This document shows, piece by piece, positions 17,331 to 27,400 of a DNA stretch of 64,000 nucleotides. The DNA is from Pseudomonadota bacterium (GTDB lineage Bacteria; Myxococcota_A; UBA796; UBA9615). A model generated the notes under the pieces. That model was not told the DNA's origin and did not search any database. It saw nothing but the letters and a program-made list of their open reading frames with translations. The DNA lies in NCBI GenBank assembly GCA_024229515.1, contig JAAESI010000026.1, positions 1 to 64,000 of the forward strand. The letters are read 5' to 3'. The position numbers and the translations under genes were made by a program. The stretch's first letter is position 1. The number at the start of each line of letters is the position of its first letter.

Positions 17331-19041
17331 CGGGCTGCTGCTGGGGCTCGCGCTGCTGCTCCCCACCGCCGCCAACGCCTTCGACACCCCGAAGATCGAC
17401 GCTCAGCGCTTCGACCCCGCCCTCCAGGTCGGTGAGTTCGTGCGGGTGCGCGACGCCGAGTTGGGAGACGCCGGCCGGTGGGGGATCGCGCTGTCGCTCA
17501 ACTACGCCCGCAACCCGCTCGAGTTGGGCTCGTTCGAGGGCCTCGATCGGCGGATCGGCGTGGTCGACCACCTCGTCGGATTCGACCTGTGGGCCGCCTG
17601 GACTCCGATTCGGCGCCTCCGGATCGGCCTCGGTCTGCCCGTGCTCCAGCTTCAGCCCAGCTCGCCCGAGACGCAGGCGGTGGTTGCCGCCCTCGGCGGC
17701 AGCGGCAAGCGCGTCGGGATCGGCGATCTCCGGGTCGGCATCGCCGGCCAGATCCTGCTGCAGGAGGACCAGGGGGTGAACCTGTCAGGCGAGCTGCAGC
17801 TGGTCATCCCGACGGGCAGCCGGGCGCAGTTCATCGGCGCCGGCTCCGCTGGTCTGGACATCAACTTCGCCCTCGGCCGGCGCTGGAAGCACTTCTTGTT
17901 CGACGTGAACCTCGGCGCGCGCGGGTTCATCGGGGGGCAGCCGCTGCTGGGCCTCCAGCCCGATGACGAGCTTCGCTGGGCGGTCGGCCTCGGCGTGCCC
18001 ATCGGCGACGGCACGTGGACCGTGCAGGCCGAGTGGATGGGCGCCACGGTGATCGATCCCGTCGCCCTCGACCAGCTCGGCCTGGATCCGTTCGACGCCC
18101 GCCACACCCCGATGGAGATCAGCATCAGGGCGCGCTTCGACCCCGAGGCCCCCATCGCCGTCGCGTTCGGCATCGGCCCCGGCCTGACGAAGGGGTTCGG
18201 CTCGCCGGACATTCGGGTCTGGGCGGCGCTGACCGTCGCCCCCGAGGGGGTCGGCGATCGTGACGGCGACGGGCTCTCGGACCGCGTCGACGCCTGCCCG
18301 GCGGAGCCCGAGGACGTGGACATGTTCGAGGACGGTGACGGCTGCCCCGATCGTGACAACGACGACGACGGCGTGCTCGACGTGGACGACGGCGCACCCC
18401 TGGTTCCGGAGGACCGCGACGGTTGGGAAGACGGCGACGGCGTGCCGGACCCCGACAACGACGGTGACGGCCTCACCGATGACCGCGACGGGTGCCCCAT
18501 CCAGCCCGAAGATCCCGACGGCTGGGAGGACGAGGACGGCTGCCCGGACCCGGACAACGACAGCGACGGCATCCTGGACGTGGACGATGACTGCCCGCTC
18601 CAGCCGGAGATCATCAACGCGGTGGACGACGAGGACGGCTGCCCCGACGAGGGGCTGGTGCAGATCGGCGACGAGGGCGGCGTCACCAAGATCTTCATCC
18701 TCGAGAAGGTCTACTTCGACACCAGCAAGGCGACCATCAAGCGGCGCTCCTACGCGGTGCTGGACGCGGTGCGGGACGTGATGATCGCCTACCCCGGCAT
18801 CGCCCGGGTCGAGATCCAGGGCCACACCGACAGCGACGGCAACGACGCCGCCAACCAGGGGCTCAGCGAGCGCCGCGCAGGCGCGGTGATGCGGTACCTG
18901 ATGGAGGCGGGGATCGACCCGGACCGGTTGGTCGCCGTCGGCTACGGCGAGAGCCGACCGATCGACACCAACCGCACGTCCGAAGGCAAGGCGAACAACC
19001 GCCGAGTGGAGTTCGTGGTCGTCGCCCAGGACGGCGACTGA
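17194..19041 (+). CDS. OmpA-family outer membrane protein with TSP3 repeats
   Basis: After a signal-like segment (ELARGSAGLLLGLALLLPTAANA, mature end FDTPKIDA) comes a roughly 270-residue beta-barrel or beta-sandwich region. Five or six TSP3 calcium-binding repeats follow (DRDGDGLSDRVDACP, DNDSDGILDVDDDCP), then a C-terminal OmpA peptidoglycan-binding domain: VYFDTSKATIKRRSYAVLDA, IQGHTDSDGNDAANQGLSERRA and NNRRVEFVV. It should tether the outer membrane to peptidoglycan. No ATG, GTG or TTG lies between the upstream sorting tail and the signal sequence; the nearest in-frame candidate is GTG 17194, inside the upstream protein. The gene is thus read as a continuation of the preceding MYXO-CTERM-like tail. 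The start is uncertain. Confidence 0.85.
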   Translation: MLQGSGGCEGCSQSASSPAAPLSLGLLLLAGLLGLRRRRELARGSAGLLLGLALLLPTAANAFDTPKIDAQRFDPALQVGEFVRVRDAELGDAGRWGIALSLNYARNPLELGSFEGLDRRIGVVDHLVGFDLWAAWTPIRRLRIGLGLPVLQLQPSSPETQAVVAALGGSGKRVGIGDLRVGIAGQILLQEDQGVNLSGELQLVIPTGSRAQFIGAGSAGLDINFALGRRWKHFLFDVNLGARGFIGGQPLLGLQPDDELRWAVGLGVPIGDGTWTVQAEWMGATVIDPVALDQLGLDPFDARHTPMEISIRARFDPEAPIAVAFGIGPGLTKGFGSPDIRVWAALTVAPEGVGDRDGDGLSDRVDACPAEPEDVDMFEDGDGCPDRDNDDDGVLDVDDGAPLVPEDRDGWEDGDGVPDPDNDGDGLTDDRDGCPIQPEDPDGWEDEDGCPDPDNDSDGILDVDDDCPLQPEIINAVDDEDGCPDEGLVQIGDEGGVTKIFILEKVYFDTSKATIKRRSYAVLDAVRDVMIAYPGIARVEIQGHTDSDGNDAANQGLSERRAGAVMRYLMEAGIDPDRLVAVGYGESRPIDTNRTSEGKANNRRVEFVVVAQDGD

Positions 19042-19044
19042 GGT

Positions 19045-20658
19045 CTAGAAGCGGAGGCCCACGCCGGCGCCCAGGCGGGCGTTGAAGTGGAGGCCGATGA
19101 GGCCGCCTTCGCCGTTGACGCGGATGATGAACATCCCGTCGCCGGGGGCGATGTCGAGGCCCCCTTGCACCATGAAGCCGAGCAGCGAAGTGCCCGCGCT
19201 CAGGCCGTCGCGGTTGTAGGCGTACTGGAACGCGCCCGCGACCCAGGGGGACAGCCAACCGGCCTTGCGCACGCCCACGTTCACGCCGAACGGCATGAAG
19301 AACAGCGGGCCCGTGACGGGGGCTGAGCCCTCGGGGACGGGGAAGTCGTGCACGCCGCCGAAGGACGGGCGCACGAACGCGCCGACCACCAGAGGTCCGA
19401 TGACCCGCGCCTCGAAGTCGATGCCGAGCATCGCGTAGCTGAACGTCGGCGCCGCGAACTGGTAGCCGAAGGTCGCCGCCACACGGAAACGACCGGCCAA
19501 GGCGCCACCCGTGGCCGCCTTGGGCTCGGCCTTGGGGGTGCGCTCGGCCTTGGGCTTGGGCTCCTCCTTGGGCTTGCGCTCGGCCTTGGGCTTGGGCTCC
19601 TCCTTGGGCTTGCGTTCGGCCTTGGGCTTGGGCTCCTCCTTGGGCTTGCGCTCGGTCTTCGGCTTGGGTTCGGCCTTCGGCTTGCGCTCCGCCTTGGGCG
19701 AAGAACCGCTGTCGGGCCACGCCACGCGGGGGCTCCCGTCGCCGGGGTAGGTCGCCGCGACGGGCCCGCGCCGGCCTCGGTACTGGAGCACGTGCACGTC
19801 GCCCTCGCGGCCGCCGAACTCGTCGCTGATCATCAGGCGCAGGGCCTGCTCGCCGCCGGCACTGCGTCCCCCGTCGGACCAGATCGCGCGGCCGGCTCCC
19901 GGCCACACCAGCACCGCTTCGGACAGCACGTCGATCCACATGCCGGTGAGGCCGTGCTGGGTCGAGACCTGCAGGAGGTGCCGGCCGGGCGTCAGCACGG
20001 CGCCGTCCTGGCCCGGATGGGCGAGCAGCTCGCCGTCGATGTAGACCTCCGCCATGCCGGCGGCGCCCCACACCCAGAGGCGCGCGGGCTTCTCGCCGGC
20101 CGCCTCTTCGCGAACCTGGCTGAGCAGGTCCATGTGATCGCGGGGGAAGCCGCGCTCGCCTTCGAACGTGGGGTCCGCGGCGACGGAGTTGCGCATCGCG
20201 GTGGCGGCGCCGACCACGTCGTCCTGGTCGAAGCGCGCAGCGCCCGCGAGGAACGACAGCCGCGCCAGATCGCGCTTGGGCACCGGCGACTCCTGGCAGG
20301 GCAGGAGCGTCTCGACCACGGCGAGGGACTCCTCCGCCTTGGCCAGCTCGAAGGAGAGGACCCGCTCGGAGGCTTCGTCCAGCTTCGCGGCGACGTCGAG
20401 CGTCACCGGGGCTCCGCCGCACCGCTCCAGCTCGGCGCCCCCCACCAGCATGCGGCTGGGGCCGGCGAGCACGTCGTCGGCGAGCACCAGGGTCGGGGGC
20501 TGTCCGGTGCGGGCCTGCACCCGCTCGGCGGCGTCGCGGTCCTTCGAGACGCCGCCGTCGTGCACGACGATGTCAGCGGCCGCGGACGCGGGGAGGAGCA
20601 GCGCCGCAACGGCGAGGCTCACCCCCCACCGAACAGTGAGTCCCGGTCGGCGGCGCAT
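19045..20658 (-). CDS. Exported PEGA-like/outer-membrane protein with KPK repeats
   Basis: The signal peptide (LAVAALLLPASAAA) opens a 537-residue protein. Its N-terminal half has helical tetratricopeptide-like content (LARLSFLAGAARFDQDDVVGAATAMRNSV) and a PEGA-like beta stretch (EVYIDGELLAHPGQDGAVLTPGRHLL). A Lys/Pro/Glu linker has KPKEEPKPKAER repeated about three times. The C-terminal 170 residues look like a transmembrane beta-barrel ending in Phe (GVGLRF). It starts 4 bases after the kinase gene, so it is probably the last gene of that operon. Linking cytoplasmic kinase signalling to an envelope protein is plausible but inferred. Confidence 0.75.
   Translation of the reverse strand: MRRRPGLTVRWGVSLAVAALLLPASAAADIVVHDGGVSKDRDAAERVQARTGQPPTLVLADDVLAGPSRMLVGGAELERCGGAPVTLDVAAKLDEASERVLSFELAKAEESLAVVETLLPCQESPVPKRDLARLSFLAGAARFDQDDVVGAATAMRNSVAADPTFEGERGFPRDHMDLLSQVREEAAGEKPARLWVWGAAGMAEVYIDGELLAHPGQDGAVLTPGRHLLQVSTQHGLTGMWIDVLSEAVLVWPGAGRAIWSDGGRSAGGEQALRLMISDEFGGREGDVHVLQYRGRRGPVAATYPGDGSPRVAWPDSGSSPKAERKPKAEPKPKTERKPKEEPKPKAERKPKEEPKPKAERKPKEEPKPKAERTPKAEPKAATGGALAGRFRVAATFGYQFAAPTFSYAMLGIDFEARVIGPLVVGAFVRPSFGGVHDFPVPEGSAPVTGPLFFMPFGVNVGVRKAGWLSPWVAGAFQYAYNRDGLSAGTSLLGFMVQGGLDIAPGDGMFIIRVNGEGGLIGLHFNARLGAGVGLRF
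19520..19695 (-). repeat. 36-bp tandem repeats coding KPKEEPKPKAER
   Basis: About three near-identical 36-base units plus partial copies encode the 12-residue Lys/Pro/Glu repeat linker. The period is a multiple of three, so copy-number changes would keep the reading frame and alter linker length only. In Gram-negative envelope proteins such linkers often span the periplasm. Confidence 0.75.
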
Positions 20659-20662
20659 CAGG

Positions 20663-22957
20663 CTAATTCCTCGAGTTCAGGGCGTAGAAGTCGGCGAGGT
20701 AGCGGGTCTCCTTGCCGGCCTCCACCTGGAGGGTCTTCTTCCCCGAGCGGCGGTTGAACCCGGAGCACTCTTCGGCGTCGTCGCAGACGAAGCGGACCTT
20801 GTAGGTGCCCGGCGGCAGGCGGATGCCCCGCCGCGTCTCGTCCGTGGTGCCGTAGGCCTTGCCCTCGATCTCGACCCGGCAGCGAGGCCGCGCGCTGAGG
20901 TGGAGGATGCCGGTCTCGTCCGCCGCGGACGTGTTCGTGCCCGAGCCGGACGCGGCGGTCGTCGAGGTGGTCTCTCGTCGCGCCGACGGCGTGGGGCGGG
21001 GCTTCGGGGTCGACGGCTCGGTCCGCACCCTGGGGGTCGCGGGCGCCGGGGTCGGCTCGGGGGCCGCTGCCGCCGTCTCCGGCTCCGTGGCGCCTTCGCC
21101 CTCACCGACGGCGGCTCCCTCGCCCTCCGCGACGGCACCCCCACCTTCGGCTTCGGCTTCGCCTTCGCCCTCGGCTCCAGCCTCGACGGCCGGCTCGGGG
21201 GTGGGGGCGGGCGTGGCGACGGGCTTGGTCGGCGGCTTCACCGGGATGGCCGTCGTGGCCGTGCCGGTCTCCGGCGGGGTCCCGCGGTCCTTCAGCTTCC
21301 CGATGACGAGGGCGCTCAGGAGCACGACCATCAGCAACATCAGCAGCGCGGCGGCGATGAGCAGGCGGGTGGGCGGCCCCTTCTTCTTGCGCCTCTTGGA
21401 CGCGGCGCGAGGCTTGGCGGCGGACTGCACGCCGGCGGACAGGGCGGCCTTCTTCTTCAGCTCCGGCGGAGCCACGAAGGGCATCGTCTTGTCGTCTTCG
21501 GCCGGCACCTTGAAGGGCATCGTCCGGTCGTTCTCGATGCCGCCTTCGACGGTCGTCTCTTCGTCGACGCGGGAGCCCGGCTTGTGGGCCTCGGTCTCCA
21601 GGGTCTGGGCCACGCTGGGGGCGTCGCCCGTCTCCGACAGGCCCGCCTCCACGAGATCGATCTCGTGGACGTCGCCGCCGCTGATGGGGGGCAGGGGCTG
21701 CAGCGGCTGGTAGCCGCCGAGCTGCCGGACCGCGTCCGACCCGAAGGCGCGGACCGTGCCGGAGACGACCGACATGGCGCGGGTGACGGGCACCTCGGCC
21801 GGCGGAATCTCCGGGCGCGAAGCCGCCGCGGCGGGGATCTCCTCGTCCGCTACGGAGCCGCTCTCCATGCCGAAGAAGTCGCCCGTAGCGGGGGTCCCCT
21901 TCACGTGCTGAATGAAGTCCGGGAGGTCCTCGATGATCGCGGCCTGGGGGCCCGACAGGGACTCGCGGGCCTCGCCCGCCTCCCGCGCCCAGAAGTTGCG
22001 GTCCATCGCCGCGGGGTGCCGGGCGCGCAGCCACTCCAGCTGCTCGGAGAAGACCGAGGCGCTGTCGGGGCGGTAGCGCGGATCCTTCTGGAGGGCGGCT
22101 CGCAGCAGCGCGATCCAGCCGTCGATGGCCTCCTCGGGGAGCTCGCCGTTGTGCCCCGCCACGAGGTGGGCACGCAGCTCCGCGAGGCGCTTGTCGATGT
22201 CCATCTCGAACGCGGTGTGCATCGCCCGCGCCAGATCGGCGGGGGTGGCGACCTCGACGTCGAGGAGGCGGCGTCCGAGCAGCAACTCGAACAGGATGGA
22301 CGCCAGGGAGTAGATGTCGGCGCGGCCGTCGAGCTCGTCGCCCGTCAGCTGCTCGGGCGACATGTAGAAGACCGTGCCCTTGGTCTGGCCTTCCTGGGTG
22401 CGGGCCGCGAGGCGGTCGTCCTGGGCCTTGGCGATGCCGAAGTCCAGGACCTTCACCTGGCCCCGGAAGTTGACCATCAGGTTCTGCGGCTTCAGGTCGC
22501 GGTGCACGATCGAGAGCTGCTGGCCGTCCCGACCGACCATGCGGTGGGCGTGGGCGAGGGCGTCGGCGACCATCAGCCCCATGTGCAGCACCGCGGTAGC
22601 CGGGATGGACCCGTTCCGGTCGCGAATGCGCTCCTCGATGTCCGCTACGTCCACCCCCCGGACGTGCTCCATGACCATGTAGTAGACGTCGCCGAGGACG
22701 TCGTGGTCCTCGTGCTTGAAGTCGATGACCTTGACGATGTTGGGGTGGTCCAGCTGCGAAAGCAGGCGGGCCTCGTCCGCCATCTGGCGGGCGACGTTGG
22801 GGTTGGACGCGACCATGTTGGCGTCCAGCACCTTCACGGCGAAGTCCGACACGAAGCCCATGTCGCCGCGGACCTCGGACCGGTAGACCTGTCCGAACGC
22901 GCCCGCGCCGATGAGTTCGACGAGTGTGTAGCGATCAAGCTGGAAGGGCAGCTTCAT
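20663..22957 (-). CDS. Membrane-anchored eukaryote-like Ser/Thr protein kinase
   Basis: A complete Hanks-type kinase domain (residues of about 10-300): glycine loop IGAGAFGQVYRSE, catalytic Lys at about 42 (FAVKVLD), HRDLKPQN near 152-159, DFG near 172-174, and the SPEQLTG substrate loop. A long juxtamembrane region follows, then one transmembrane helix (LLIAAALLMLLMVVLLSALVIG), a Pro/Ala/Glu linker and a C-terminal PEGA-like domain (CRVEIEGKAYGTTDETRRGI). The start at 22957 follows GGGAGG; an upstream start would add residues overlapping the previous gene. The order is secreted MopE-type gene (4-base overlap), kinase, then the exported PEGA-like gene 4 bases on. Confidence 0.93.
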   Translation of the reverse strand: MKLPFQLDRYTLVELIGAGAFGQVYRSEVRGDMGFVSDFAVKVLDANMVASNPNVARQMADEARLLSQLDHPNIVKVIDFKHEDHDVLGDVYYMVMEHVRGVDVADIEERIRDRNGSIPATAVLHMGLMVADALAHAHRMVGRDGQQLSIVHRDLKPQNLMVNFRGQVKVLDFGIAKAQDDRLAARTQEGQTKGTVFYMSPEQLTGDELDGRADIYSLASILFELLLGRRLLDVEVATPADLARAMHTAFEMDIDKRLAELRAHLVAGHNGELPEEAIDGWIALLRAALQKDPRYRPDSASVFSEQLEWLRARHPAAMDRNFWAREAGEARESLSGPQAAIIEDLPDFIQHVKGTPATGDFFGMESGSVADEEIPAAAASRPEIPPAEVPVTRAMSVVSGTVRAFGSDAVRQLGGYQPLQPLPPISGGDVHEIDLVEAGLSETGDAPSVAQTLETEAHKPGSRVDEETTVEGGIENDRTMPFKVPAEDDKTMPFVAPPELKKKAALSAGVQSAAKPRAASKRRKKKGPPTRLLIAAALLMLLMVVLLSALVIGKLKDRGTPPETGTATTAIPVKPPTKPVATPAPTPEPAVEAGAEGEGEAEAEGGGAVAEGEGAAVGEGEGATEPETAAAAPEPTPAPATPRVRTEPSTPKPRPTPSARRETTSTTAASGSGTNTSAADETGILHLSARPRCRVEIEGKAYGTTDETRRGIRLPPGTYKVRFVCDDAEECSGFNRRSGKKTLQVEAGKETRYLADFYALNSRN

Positions 22958-24360
22958 CGCACGTCCTCCCTTCGCCTTCTCCGCCCACCCCAATTTGCAA
23001 CGAGGAGCAGTGCCAGGGCAAGTGTGCCCCCTGCAGCCGAGTCGTTGCCGGGGGCGGTCAGATTGCAGTCGAGGATGCAGCCGTAGGGGATTCCGTGCCC
23101 TACCGGGGTGCTGTCATCGTCGTCGTCGTCGTCGTCGTCCGAACCCGCGCAGTTGGGGTTCTCGTCCACCTCACCGTCGCAATCGTTGTCGATTTCGTCG
23201 CACAACTCGTCCAGGCCGGGCCGGATGGAGTTGTCCTCGTCGTCGCAGTCGCCATCGCAGGTGCTGACGCCGTCATCGTCGGCGTCGTCGGGGTTGAGCT
23301 CGGGGTCCGTGTCGTCGCAGTCGCCGTCGCAGCCGGAGGTGCCGTCGCCGTCGCGATCGTCGGGGCTGATGTCCCCGTCGGTGTCGTCGCAGTCCCCCTC
23401 GCAGGTGCTGTGTCCGTCTTCGTCGGCGTCCTCGGGGGTGAGGGTCTCGTCGGCGTCGTTGCAGTCGCCGGCGCAGGTGGGGAAGCCGTCGTCGTCGGCG
23501 TCCTCTTCGTTGCCGGGGAGGTTCCCGTCGCAGTCGTTGTCGAGGCCGTCGCAGACCTCTTCGGCGCCCTCGAAGGTGTCGCGGTTGGTGTCGTCGCAGT
23601 CTCCGTCGCAGGAGCTGACGCCGTCACCGTCCTTGTCCGGGCACTCCGGGGCGACGACGCGGATCGCGACGCCGTTGCCGACCACGGCGTCCGTGTTGCA
23701 GGAGACCAGCAGCAGCCCGGCGTCGTTCTGAGCCGCGCCGATGGCAGAGGCCTGGCCGTCGTCCTTGGGCTGCTCGACCGTGTCGTCGACGTCCAGATCG
23801 AGGTAGTGGAACTCGACGTCGTTGGTGCCCTCGAAGAGCTTCACCTCGAAGGTGATGGCGCCCTCGACATTGAAGAACGGGATCGCATACCACTCGACCA
23901 CGAACATGCGGTTCGGGGCGTCGCCTCCGGTCCACACGAACACGCCGACGGCGTCGTTGTCCTCGGGGTTCAGGTCGGTCCAGTAGGGGAGCAACGCGGG
24001 CGCGCCGAGGCCGGGGCTCAGGTCCGCGCAGTCGTGGTTGTGCGAGGCGGCTTCCGCGGAGCCGAAGCTGAGCACGCCGTTGGCGTGGACGTCGATCTGG
24101 TTGTACTCGGTCCCGTAGTAGACGAACCCGAAGGGCAGGTCGACCGTCTCCACGCCGTCGTCCAACAGGGTCAGGGGCTCGGCGCCGTTGTCGATCTCGT
24201 AGTTGAACGTGGGACCGCTTGGCTCCGTGCTGTCCAGCCAGGAGTAGCCCGCTGCGTCGGGGCCGCCGCTGGCCGCCAGGGCCGGCGCGCACCACAGCAC
24301 CACCCCGGCTCCGAGGAGCCGGGCCGCGAGGGCTGCGTCGTTCGATCCGATGATGCTCAC
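22954..24360 (-). CDS. Exported MopE-repeat protein, MYXO-CTERM-like tail
   Basis: The signal sequence ends CAPALAASGG. The N-terminal 220 residues (YSWLDSTEPSGPTFNYEID ... VHANGVLSFGS ... DVEFHYLDL) resemble a nidogen-like/lectin-type beta domain. Five or more MopE repeats follow (GDCDDTNRDTFEGAEEVCDG, GDCDDTDPELNPDDADDDG, ending CDEIDNDCDG). A nine-Asp run precedes the tail GCILDCNLTAPGNDSAAGG, a hydrophobic helix and GGRRRRRE. The GTG at 24360 was preferred over an upstream ATG at 24429, which would add a polar lead before the signal sequence. ATGA overlap with the kinase gene implies coupling, so this may be its surface partner. Confidence 0.8.
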   Translation of the reverse strand: MSIIGSNDAALAARLLGAGVVLWCAPALAASGGPDAAGYSWLDSTEPSGPTFNYEIDNGAEPLTLLDDGVETVDLPFGFVYYGTEYNQIDVHANGVLSFGSAEAASHNHDCADLSPGLGAPALLPYWTDLNPEDNDAVGVFVWTGGDAPNRMFVVEWYAIPFFNVEGAITFEVKLFEGTNDVEFHYLDLDVDDTVEQPKDDGQASAIGAAQNDAGLLLVSCNTDAVVGNGVAIRVVAPECPDKDGDGVSSCDGDCDDTNRDTFEGAEEVCDGLDNDCDGNLPGNEEDADDDGFPTCAGDCNDADETLTPEDADEDGHSTCEGDCDDTDGDISPDDRDGDGTSGCDGDCDDTDPELNPDDADDDGVSTCDGDCDDEDNSIRPGLDELCDEIDNDCDGEVDENPNCAGSDDDDDDDDDSTPVGHGIPYGCILDCNLTAPGNDSAAGGTLALALLLVANWGGRRRRREDVR

Positions 24361-24492
24361 AATATCGATTCTGCCCTCCCTGGGCACGGAGGGGCGAGGT
24401 TGATTACAGGGACCACGTCCCTCGGTCAAGGGTTCCCGCTCGGTTCACTGCGTCTTGACGCGCGCGTAAGGGCGCGCCCATGCTCGCGCGCA

Positions 24493-27400
24493 ATGACCCG
24501 CCCCGCCGTCTTCGCCCTCGCCGCCATCCTCTTCAGCGTCGCCATCGCGGCCGATGAACCGCCGACTGAGCCCCTGCCGGCGCCGCCCGTCCACGAGGTC
24601 TCGTTCGAGACCTCCGAGGGCACGTGGATGGGGGTGGACCTGCATCCGGACGGAACGAAGTTTCTCTTCGACCTGCTGGGCGATCTGTACGAGCTCCCGA
24701 TCGCGGGCGGCCAGGCCGTCCGGCTGACCTCCGGAACCGACTGGGACGGGGACGCCCGGTACTCGCCCGACGGGGCGACGATCGTGTTTGCGTCGGACCG
24801 CGGCGGGAACCGGCACCTGTGGCTGATGGACGCCGACGGGAGCCGCCCCCGGGCGCTCACTTCCGACCCCGCGACCCGGTACAGCGATCCGGCCTGGACC
24901 CCGGACGGCGAGTACGTGGTGGCGCGGCGGCGGTTCACCGACCGTTCCTCCATCGGCATCCACGAGATCTGGATGCACCACCGGCTCGGCGGGGCGGGCG
25001 TGCAGCTGACCAAGAAGGAGGCGCTGGGCGGCGCCACCGAGCCGGCGGTCTCCCCCGACGGTCGGTTCGTCTACTTCAGCGCCCGCGGCCCCCGGTACTC
25101 CTACAACCGCGACCCGAACCAGGGCATCTGGCAGATCCGCCGGTACGACCGAACCACGGGCCAGCAGCGGCCGGTGACCGGCGAAGGGGGCGGTGCGGTC
25201 CGGCCCACGCCGTCTCCGGACGGGCGCCACCTCGCGGTGGTGCGGCGGGTGCGCGCCACGACCACGCTGGAGATCCTCGACCTGCACACCGGGGGCCTCC
25301 GGCGGATCGGTGACTGGCTCGACCCGGACGAGCAGGAGGGGTTCGCCGTCAACGGCCTGTACCCGCGGATGGACTGGTTCGACGACGGCCGTCGCCTGCT
25401 CCTGACCGCCGGCGGCTGCTTCTGGATCGTGGACGTCGAGACGGGCGAGCGGACCGAGATCCCGTTTGTCGCCTCGGTCGACCTGAGCATCACCGCCGCG
25501 GTCCGACCGAAGCGCTCCCCCGTGGCGGACGAAGTCGCCAGCAAGTTGGTGCGTTGGCCGGTCGTCTCCCCGGACGGCAGCACGTTGGTGTTCGGGGCCC
25601 TCGGCTCGCTGTGGCGGATGGACCTCCCGGACGGTCCGCCCGAGCGATTGACCCGCGACGCGGTCAACGAATTCGGCCCCGCGTGGTCGCCCGACGGACG
25701 CTGGATCGCCTACGTCACCTTCGAGGACTCCGTCGGCGGATCCGTCCGCGTGATCCCGGCGCGGGGGGGGCGCAGCCGCACGGTCGGCGAGGTCGGACCG
25801 AAGTACAGCAACCCCTCGTTCAGCCCGGACGGGCGGGAGCTCGTGATGCTTCGCGGCAGCGGTTCGCACGTGCGGGGCAAGGCGCTGGCGTGGGAACTCT
25901 GGAGCGACGTGATCACGATGACGATCGCGACGGGCGAGACGGCGCTTGTGACGGCGACGCAGGGGGGCAAGCGGGGCGCGCGTCCGAGGTTCGCTCCTGA
26001 CGGCGCCCGCATCCTCTTCCCGGAGGACCGGGGCTCGGACGTGCCGCACATGCCCGCCAACGGTGCGCTGGTGTCGATCAACCGCGACGGCACCGACCGG
26101 CGGGACGTGCTCACGGTGCCGCTGGCCAGCGACATCGTGACTTCGCCGGACGGCCGGTGGGCGGCCTTCCACGAGGACCACCACGTCTGGCTCGCCCGGC
26201 TCCCGCAGGCCGGCCAGGGGCCGCTGGGGCTGGCCAAGGACGGCGGCCCGGTGCCGACGTGGCGCCTGACCGAGGCGACCGGCGACTGGGCCGACTTCTC
26301 CTGGGATTCGGGGCGCGTCACCTGGGGCAACGGGCCGGAGCTGCGGCAGATCGCGCTCGCGGACGTCATCGCGTGGGAGGAGGATCGCCAGGAGCGGGCT
26401 CGGCTCGCCGCTGAGGAAGCCGCCGCCGCGGCCGAGTCCGAGACGCCGCCCGAGGGCGAAGAGGCCGAGGCTCCGGAGGAGCCGCAGGTCCCCCCGTCCA
26501 CGTCGACGCCCATCGATCTCCGAGTCCCTCGGCTCGTGCCCACCGCCTCGATCGCGATCACCAACGCCCGCGTCATCACCATGAACGGCGACGAGGTGCG
26601 TGAGGGGCAGACGGTGCTGACCGACGGAGACCGGATCGTCGCGGTGGCGGCGGACGGCACCCAGGAGCTCGGTCCCGAGGTGCACGTGGTCGACGGCACC
26701 GGCTTGACCATCATCCCCGGCCTCATCGACGTGCACGCGCACCTGCACTTCAGCGCGATGGACGTGATGCCGGAGGCGCACTGGCAGTACTACGCCAACC
26801 TCGCCTACGGGGTGACCACGGTGCACGACCCGTCCGCCTTCAGCGACCAGGTCTTCACCTACGGCGAGATGGTGGAGACGGGCCGCCTCGTGGGGCCGCG
26901 GGTCTTCTCCACGGGGATGATCCTGTACGGCGCCTCCAGCCAGAGCGCGGCGGTCGTGAACTCACCGGAGGATGCGCTCCGGCACGTGCGGCGGATGAAG
27001 ACGCTGGGGGCGATCTCGGTCAAGAGCTACCAGCAGCCCCGACGCGAGCAGCGCCAGTGGATCGTGGAGGCGTGCCGCGCCGAGGGACTGCTCGACGTCC
27101 CGGAGGGCGGCGGGGACACCTTCGGCAACCTCGGCATGGTCCTGGACGGTCACTCCGCCATCGAGCACGCCATCCCCACGGTGCCCCTGTACGAAGACGT
27201 GCAGCGGCTGTTCGCCGAGTCCGACACCTACTACTCGCCGACGCTGCTGGTGGCCTACGGAGGCCCCTCGGGCGAGTTCTACTTCTACGGTGAGGGGGGC
27301 GTCTGGGACGACCCCCGGCTGGGGACCTTCGTGCCCCCGTACGTGCTCGATGGGAAGGCCCGCCGCCCCCGCGTCCAGATTCAGGACCCGGCGGAGTGGC

